A stretch of 64,000 nucleotides of DNA from Cokeromyces recurvatus (lineage: Eukaryota > Mucoromycota > Mucoromycetes > Mucorales > Mucoraceae). Below the pieces are notes generated by a model. That model was not told the DNA's origin, ran no database searches, and saw nothing but the letters and a program-made list of their open reading frames with translations. Positions 58,276-64,000 of this stretch are shown piece by piece; the first letter of the stretch is position 1, and each line of letters begins with the position of its first letter. Where the stretch lies: positions 992,001 through 1,056,000 of the forward strand of contig NW_026251388.1 in assembly GCF_025118155.1 (NCBI RefSeq). The letters are read 5' to 3'. Made by a program: the position numbers and the translations under genes.

Positions 58276-59396
58276 CGGTTGATGATCATAAAGAAAAAAT
58301 GAAAAAAAAAAATGGGGATCCTACAGTTTTTTGATCCCTTCCCCCTTTTTTTTTATTTATTTTGTGAAGTAGCATCTTTTGCATGCTGTTTTTGTTATTA
58401 ATATTCATGCATGTGTGTAGATTACATATTTGACAGTTTTATTAAGATATAAAGTTAATGAGACTTAACAATTATTTTCTTCTTAAATGATGGAGGGTAG
58501 ACGTATTTATATAAGAATAAATGAGGTCAGAGAGAACCGTGTTATAATAACATTTATTATTAAAAAATGAAATAGATAACAACATTCCCCCCCCCAAATT
58601 CATAAAACATAAAGAAGTATATGCAATCAAGTTGAAAGTACTTTTTTCATTATATTATTTATTCATGGGCTATTGAATAAAAAAGAGTCAAGTTATTATT
58701 TCTTATCAGATTGTAACAGCATATAAAAAAGCTTTAGTCACGCTTTTTTTAATTCCCTTTTTTAAGAATTAAAATCTGGTAATAATGAAATAGTAATTGA
58801 TGAAAAGAGATAAAAAATAAACTTAGGACACATGTACACAAATTGAGAAATCAAAAAAAAAAAAAAAAAAGTACCTCATCAAATTAAGAATTTAATTTCT
58901 TGTAAAGTCGCAAATTTAGCTACTGTATTTGGTATATCTTCTCTTTTGTATAGTTTTTAACCGCTCATTTTGTTTTCCTTATTATTCGTATTGTTAGCTG
59001 TTATCATTGATCTGATATATATCTTACTATTTGATTTCCTTGAAGCTGTCTAACCACCTTTTTTAATAGCAAAAGAGTTGTTGAATAATTTTATACTTGA
59101 CTTAGTTAAAGTTATTAAAAATTGACAAACAGAAATGAAAATCAACTACTTAAATAAAATAGCTTTTTTTTGTATGAATAATACGTTTAACAATTATAAT
59201 CTTGGAGCTGTTTATTTCCGTTCAATTCATTGTACACTCATAAAAGTAAAGTCAAAATGGAAAAAAAAAAAAATAAATAATATAAAAATAGGATGGATTA
59301 GCAAATACTACTGACCAATTATCATTCTGTATTTTAAATATTATACAAATTTATTGTAATATTAGCTTTTATTCTAATATTGTTTTTTTGCTAATT

Positions 59397-61823
59397 ATGC
59401 TAGTCCCTTCTGAATCCCAACTACCGATTGGGGATAATAACGACGAACTACTTGAATTACTCGCAGATTCTTGGGATAATTCACTTAAAACAAAAGTGCT
59501 TGATTCAAAATGGACACGTGAATACTTGACCCAACTTACCTCCTTACCACTTAATAAACTCTTGCAAGAGCCTCATGAATTAGAAGAGGAACAGGCAAAG
59601 ATCAAACGTAGTGCACAACAACTTGCCTTTCGTGAATACCCTTCTTTTCTTCATGCACAAACGTGTCGACATCAGGCGAAGGATACGTTTGATAATCTCG
59701 ATACTCAATTAAATAACTTTTCATCATCTATACCTGAGTTACAGAAGGCTTGTGAACTATTTAATAGCCAGGCAGAAGAGATAAAAAAGGAACGTGAAAA
59801 GATTAAGAATGTACTTGACGTTCAACATGTTTTGACTGAATTGTTAGAGATTCCTCAATTGATGAAGACCTGTGTAAGAAATGGTTATTATTCAGAAGCT
59901 ATGGATCTTGCTTCCCATGTACGTTTGTTACAGGTACGATACCCATTATCAATTGTCAAAGGCATTCAACAAGAGGTACAAGCCTCTTCAGATCTTATGT
60001 TGGTTCAACTTATTTCTCATTTACGTAAACCAATACGACTTGCAGCTGCTATGAACGTTGTAGGATTTTTACGTCGTATGGACGTGTTTGATACAGAAAT
60101 AGAATTACGTATGGTATTTTTAAGAAGTAGACATGATTTTTTACAGCAACGATTGGCACGTATAAAACGAGATATCTCTGAGGACAGTCGACAGAAGAGT
60201 TCTGACGCATTTGAATATTTAAAGAGATTTATGGATGTGATGCGCGAACAATTATTTGAAATTGGTACTCAGTATATTTCTATTTTCTCTAACGAGCAAA
60301 GCACACTCTTACCAGATTATATGATTCATGTGATTGAGTTAATCAAGACAACCTTAAACACCTATCTTCCAATGATCGAAGATAGTTCTTCTTTATCCTC
60401 TATTTTAACTCAGCTTCAGTATTGCGGCATGTCATTAGGACGTATTGGATTAGATTTTAGACACATCTTTGTGCATCTATTTGAAGAGGCCTTAGAACCG
60501 TTGATAATAAAATGGATCAACACGGCCACTGAGGAGCTTACAGTGACGATTCAAAGGGCTACAGAAGAATGTTTAGCGCCTAGTGCTTGGATGCTATCCA
60601 AACTTATCTCCCAGCAAAGTAATTTGCATGGTGATGAGTCTAGACGGCATACCTTTCAGCCTCCTATGTTATTGGTCGACTATCCTTCACTTGCCATCTT
60701 TACCAATGGTATTTTATCCGTTTTTAATTCATTACGACTTTTACCAGCAATTAGTTTATACGAAACTATCCAACACCATTTAGAGTCCTGCTTTTTAGAT
60801 ATTGGGATTGCTCTTAAGCAATACTGTGATCAAGCCCTTTTACAAATACCAGAGGAAATGAACTATCTCCAACTCTATTCTGCTGTTTATGTTCGATGTT
60901 GTCTACCTTATTTAAAGTCATGTCTTATGGATGGTATTTATGGTAACTTGCCTGTTCCATATGTCATGAGTGAAGATATTGAAAAGCTATTAGTGACGTA
61001 CTTACCAGTAATGGAAAAGGAAGATACGAAAGAAGAAGATAATGAAGTGAATGATGTTGTTGAAGACAAAAGTAAGCGAAAAGATGTTGAGGAGGATTGC
61101 GATATTATAAAAGAAGAAGTAAAAGCAGATGAGAGCGAAAAAAGGGATATTCAAGTAGAAACGAAGAATACTAAAGAGGAAGAGGATGTAGAAAATGATA
61201 TACAAGAAGAAAAGCCTAGGAAAAGTAGCTTGAAGCAAGGAGAGAATATGAATGAAGATCTTGAGGAAGGAGATACTAGAAAAGTAGATGATGTAATAAA
61301 ATATGCAAATACTTCTGATAATAAAGATATAGAAGATAAGGAGACAGAATCAAAAAAAAGTGAAAATAAGGAAAATCACGTTGAAGTTAACTCTAAATTA
61401 GAGCAAAACAATGATAATAATTATGAAAATAATACAAATGAAGAAGAGAAGAATAATGAAAATAAAGAGAACATTACTGTCTCTAATTTAGTATCAACAA
61501 ATGACAAAATAGTAGAAATAGAAACTGATAAAGAATGCAATTCAGAAAATAGTATAACTATGCAGCAAGAAGAAGAAAAAAATGATACCCAAGAAAATCT
61601 AAGCAAAGAAATAGAAGATAAAACTAGGCTCGATCAGAGAGCTGAAAATGAAGTCATCTCGGATAAAACTAATAGCGAGGACATAAGGGATAGTAATTTA
61701 AAAGAAAATTACTCTGATAATAAAAATAGAGAAAAAGATGAGCCAAAACAACAACAGAGAAAATCCCTACCTACAAACAAAAAATCTAAAAAGCATAATA
61801 AAGGCAAAAAAGGCAGGCGCTGA
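59397..61823 (+). CDS. COG8: Conserved oligomeric Golgi complex subunit 8 (Dor1 family)
   Basis: Intronless, 808 aa from the first true ATG (59397). The N-terminal 530 residues fit COG8/Dor1: WTREYLTQLTSLPLNKLLQE, FREYPSFLHAQTCRHQAKDT, the coiled-coil part ACELFNSQAEEIKKEREKIK, VLTELLEIPQLMKTCVRNGY, HVRLLQVRYPLSIVKGIQQE, HLRKPIRLAAAMNVVGFLRR, YCGMSLGRIGLDFR and NGILSVFNSLRLLPAI. COG tethers retrograde vesicles at the Golgi. From about residue 540 the protein becomes a Glu/Asp/Lys/Asn-rich tail of about 260 residues ending in a basic cluster (NKKSKKHNKGKKGRR). I do not recall such a tail in yeast or human COG8. The tail has no stop and ordinary codons, so it is probably translated. Confidence 0.88.
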   Translation: MLVPSESQLPIGDNNDELLELLADSWDNSLKTKVLDSKWTREYLTQLTSLPLNKLLQEPHELEEEQAKIKRSAQQLAFREYPSFLHAQTCRHQAKDTFDNLDTQLNNFSSSIPELQKACELFNSQAEEIKKEREKIKNVLDVQHVLTELLEIPQLMKTCVRNGYYSEAMDLASHVRLLQVRYPLSIVKGIQQEVQASSDLMLVQLISHLRKPIRLAAAMNVVGFLRRMDVFDTEIELRMVFLRSRHDFLQQRLARIKRDISEDSRQKSSDAFEYLKRFMDVMREQLFEIGTQYISIFSNEQSTLLPDYMIHVIELIKTTLNTYLPMIEDSSSLSSILTQLQYCGMSLGRIGLDFRHIFVHLFEEALEPLIIKWINTATEELTVTIQRATEECLAPSAWMLSKLISQQSNLHGDESRRHTFQPPMLLVDYPSLAIFTNGILSVFNSLRLLPAISLYETIQHHLESCFLDIGIALKQYCDQALLQIPEEMNYLQLYSAVYVRCCLPYLKSCLMDGIYGNLPVPYVMSEDIEKLLVTYLPVMEKEDTKEEDNEVNDVVEDKSKRKDVEEDCDIIKEEVKADESEKRDIQVETKNTKEEEDVENDIQEEKPRKSSLKQGENMNEDLEEGDTRKVDDVIKYANTSDNKDIEDKETESKKSENKENHVEVNSKLEQNNDNNYENNTNEEEKNNENKENITVSNLVSTNDKIVEIETDKECNSENSITMQQEEEKNDTQENLSKEIEDKTRLDQRAENEVISDKTNSEDIRDSNLKENYSDNKNREKDEPKQQQRKSLPTNKKSKKHNKGKKGRR

Positions 61824-61961
61824 ATTTAAAAAATAATAATAATAACAATAATAATAATAATAATAAAAAGGCTAATAATAAAACAGGAAAACAAATTTAG
61901 ATTAAAAATGATTTTGTTGCTGCTTTTATTTTATTTTACTTTTTTTTTGTAAATAGACTAA

Positions 61962-63002
61962 ATGGACTCCTTTATATGGTTGTTACTACTAAGTCTAGCT
62001 ATGCTAGTTGGTAGTTACATTTCTGGTTCTTTACCTTTAACAACAAAATTATCTGATAGAAAGATTCGTTTCTTAAATGCACTAGGCGCTGGTTTGCTTA
62101 TTGGCACTAGCTTAATAGTTGTGATACCTGAAGGTGTTGAAACTATTTATGGAAGTCAATCAGCCAACATTATTGCTTCTAATGTTGACATTAATAATGT
62201 ATCTAAAGTTAATACCGCAATTATTCCAGAACTATCATTCATAAATTTGAAAAATAACTGGACGTCAGCTGATGATGAAGTTCAAATTATAGAGAAACGT
62301 GCACCTTCTGAGCAGCAACAAGAAGAGGAAGAAAAGGAAAAAAGTCATATAGCAATTGGATTGTCTTTATTACTAGGATTTGCATTGATGTTTATTATTG
62401 ATCAGACAAGTTCTCTTCATATGCCTTCATCTACAGGTGGTAATTCAACTGCAGAATATTCAGAATTAAATACACTAGGTAGCAATTCATTTGATCCCGA
62501 TGAAGGAGATGTTTCAAACAGAAATAACAATGTTAGCCATCATACATCAATGACACCTACTGTTGGATTGATAGTTCATGCTGCAGCTGATGGTATTGCG
62601 TTAGGTGCAAGTGCAAATCATCCAGAATTATCTTTAGTCGTCTTTCTTGCTATTATGCTTCATAAAGCGCCTGCGTCGTTTGCACTTACATCTGTTCTTT
62701 TAGCAAGTGGATTAGCGCATAATACTATTCGTAAACATTTATTAGGATTCGCTTTAGCGGCACCATTAGGTGCTCTTTTGACTCATTTTGCATTATATTT
62801 CTTTTCTTCATCAACAAGCAATAATCTTGAATATTGGACCGGCGTACTTTTGGTTTTTTCTGGAGGAACTTTCCTCTATGTTGCAATGCATGCATTGCAA
62901 GAAGTATCTCATGATAATCATTCAAAAGACAAAACACAAATGTTTATTATTTTAATAGGCATGGCTATTCCAACTTTACTTAGTTTGTCACATTCTCATT
63001 AA
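61962..63002 (+). CDS. ZIP-family zinc transporter, SLC39A9 (ZIP9) type
   Basis: Intronless, 346 aa. The N-terminus MDSFIWLLLLSLAMLVGSYI and RFLNALGAGLLIGTSLIVVI, followed by PEGVETIY, are the ZIP9 signature. Helix 4 holds the metal site HAAADGIALGAS and helix 5 HKAPASFALTSVLL. The last helices are LGFALAAPLGALLTHFALYF, GVLLVFSGGTFLYVAMHAL and FIILIGMAIPTLLSL. The cytosolic loop between helices 2 and 3 is acidic and Gln-rich rather than His-rich. ZIP9 proteins export zinc from Golgi or vesicles to the cytosol. The C-terminus ends HSH, which could bind metal. It is convergent with the cytidylate kinase gene, 42 bp between stops. Confidence 0.92.
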   Translation: MDSFIWLLLLSLAMLVGSYISGSLPLTTKLSDRKIRFLNALGAGLLIGTSLIVVIPEGVETIYGSQSANIIASNVDINNVSKVNTAIIPELSFINLKNNWTSADDEVQIIEKRAPSEQQQEEEEKEKSHIAIGLSLLLGFALMFIIDQTSSLHMPSSTGGNSTAEYSELNTLGSNSFDPDEGDVSNRNNNVSHHTSMTPTVGLIVHAAADGIALGASANHPELSLVVFLAIMLHKAPASFALTSVLLASGLAHNTIRKHLLGFALAAPLGALLTHFALYFFSSSTSNNLEYWTGVLLVFSGGTFLYVAMHALQEVSHDNHSKDKTQMFIILIGMAIPTLLSLSHSH

Positions 63003-63044
63003 TCCGCATGTTTTTTTTTAATGTAGTTATAAAAAAAAAGAAAG

Positions 63045-63928
63045 TTATATACGTTCATAAACCATATTTTCAATTGCGTTTACTTGTTCTTCAATAGTCA
63101 AATAACTTGTATCCATCATGACTGCATCTTTTGCTTGTAAAAGTGGGGCTATTTTTCTTGTTCGATCAGCCAAATCACGTGCTTCCAAATCTTTTTCTAC
63201 TTGATCTAATGTGTCAGTCAAGGCAGCGCCCTGTCTTTTTTTCAGTTCATCAAAGCGACGTTTTGCACGAATATGAACATCAGCAACAATAAATACTTTA
63301 AGTTCAGCATTAGGTAGAATGACAGTACCGATATCACGGCCATCCATAACAACTCCTTTAATAATACCCTTCCCCTCTCTTTCAAAGCCATTAGAGACAG
63401 CGCCAGGCAATTCACCTTTAGCCATTGCACGCTGTTGGTTTGCTAAAACTTCACGCACATCAGGATTGGATGCTATTAAACTAATATTTCTTGTAATATC
63501 AGAAGTACGAATTAATTCACTAACATCCTGGCCATCTAATTCAACTTTCCCTAATGAAGGGAAACGAATCTTACATCTTTTTGCTATTTCGACTATCTTA
63601 TTATGTGCGCTTATATCATTTGGATTAACATTTTCAAGTTGGCATTTTAATGTAACCTGAATTAAGAGATTACATAAATTATGTTATTATTATTAGGTGA
63701 TTGCCTTTTTTTTTTTTTTTTCATTACTGCTCGAAACATGGCACCAGAATCAATATAACTAAAGCCTAATTTCTTTGCTAGCAATTTAGCAGTTGTACCT
63801 TGTTATGAATATAAATATTTAAGAACATATATAAAAAAAATAAGTTATTTATTGATTCCTTTTTTTTTTCTTTTACTTTTCCCGGATGCTGCTGGACCAT
63901 CAATTGCGATTCTGAATAATCTTGACAT
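63045..63928 (-). CDS. Bacterial-type cytidylate (CMP) kinase
   Basis: Three exons on the minus strand, 63877-63928, 63728-63798 and 63045-63656, giving 244 aa. The start MSRLFRIAIDGPAASGKSTT is a bacterial Cmk P-loop, followed by AKKLGFSYIDSGAMFRAVTL, VELDGQDVSELIRTSDITRN, the insert region with ASNPDVREVLANQQRAMAK, VVMDGRDIGTVILPNAELKV and DRTRKIAPLLQAKDAVMMDT. The enzyme phosphorylates CMP and dCMP. Fungi normally use the unrelated Ura6 UMP/CMP kinase, so this is an extra, bacterial-type enzyme. Two introns show it is resident in the nuclear genome. Residues upstream of the ATG, in frame, read SSLSILTSNIKNLP with no ATG in the window. A mitochondrial presequence from a further exon beyond 64000 is possible. 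Confidence 0.92.
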
Positions 63929-64000
63929 TGGCAAGTTTTTTATATTAGAAGTTAAAATTGAAAGAGATGAACACTTCTTAAATGTTTAAACATCCGACTT

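Larger units (their letters stand above)
54964..59396. other. Second gene desert
   Basis: About 4.4 kb without a convincing gene. It contains GTAT and TA microsatellites just after YOP1 (54975-55020), a T54 run (55419-55472), an A29 run (56469-56497), an unrecognised 116-codon minus-strand frame (56096-56446) and a higher-GC islet (about 58155-58275). The rest is AT-rich. The 57.0-57.4 kb part is of more balanced composition but has no open frame of note. Confidence 0.4.

Overview
The window is nuclear DNA of an AT-rich, intron-dense fungus. The best fit is Mucoromycota, probably Mucorales. The reasons are short GT-AG introns (mostly 55-115 nt), very AT-rich intergenic DNA, a set of clearly fungal proteins (Skt5/Chs4-type Sel1-repeat protein, Sfc1 carrier, Mic12, Yop1, Atp23, Dbp2, Nop13, Tan1), a cAMP-receptor-like GPCR, and a lineage-type orphan gene. 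The order is an inference and the species cannot be named from what is visible. No rRNA or convincing tRNA gene was found.

Layout. 1-2 kb: the 3' end of an unrecognised gene, then a mitochondrial TACO1/YebC-type translation activator. 2-8.8 kb: a gene-poor accessory block holding a 4.3-kb element made of two near-identical inverted arms of about 667 bp. Between the arms lie one intact seven-exon orphan gene and two 207-bp repeat units, each set inside a palindrome. 8.8-15.2 kb: MIC12, SUA5 (minus), ERV46 and purine nucleoside phosphorylase. 15.2-28.4 kb: a 13-kb gene desert with two LTR-like direct repeats, a second inverted-repeat element (about 330-bp arms) with a decayed coding interior, a long RNA-like hairpin and several higher-GC islands of unknown nature. 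28.4-54.9 kb: a dense housekeeping block with an acidic membrane protein, TMA20/MCTS1, a coiled-coil protein, an SKT5-like protein, the SFC1 succinate/fumarate carrier, TAN1, an S/T-rich single-pass membrane protein, a ZNF830-like splicing factor, NOP13, a PPIL1-type cyclophilin, a PLDc_N mini-protein, a seven-helix receptor, DBP2, ATP23 and YOP1. 55-59.4 kb: a second desert with long homopolymer tracts and a GC-rich islet. 59.4-64 kb: COG8, a ZIP9-type zinc transporter and a bacterial-type cytidylate kinase.

The ordinary genes do not form one pathway; they are the usual eukaryotic mix, with several mitochondrial functions (TACO1, MIC12, SFC1, ATP23). Gene models were rebuilt by hand from reading frame, splice sites and family alignment from memory, so exon ends carry an uncertainty of a few bases where stated. 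The most unusual material is the 3.7-8.0 kb inverted-repeat element and its cargo gene, the paired 207-bp units within it, the second inverted-repeat element at 25.1-28.0 kb, the LTR-like repeats that begin inside a coding frame, and structural oddities in ordinary genes: the 667-nt DBP2 intron, 16- and 18-nt cyclophilin exons, an 11-nt TMA20 first exon and a GC-AG intron in TAN1.
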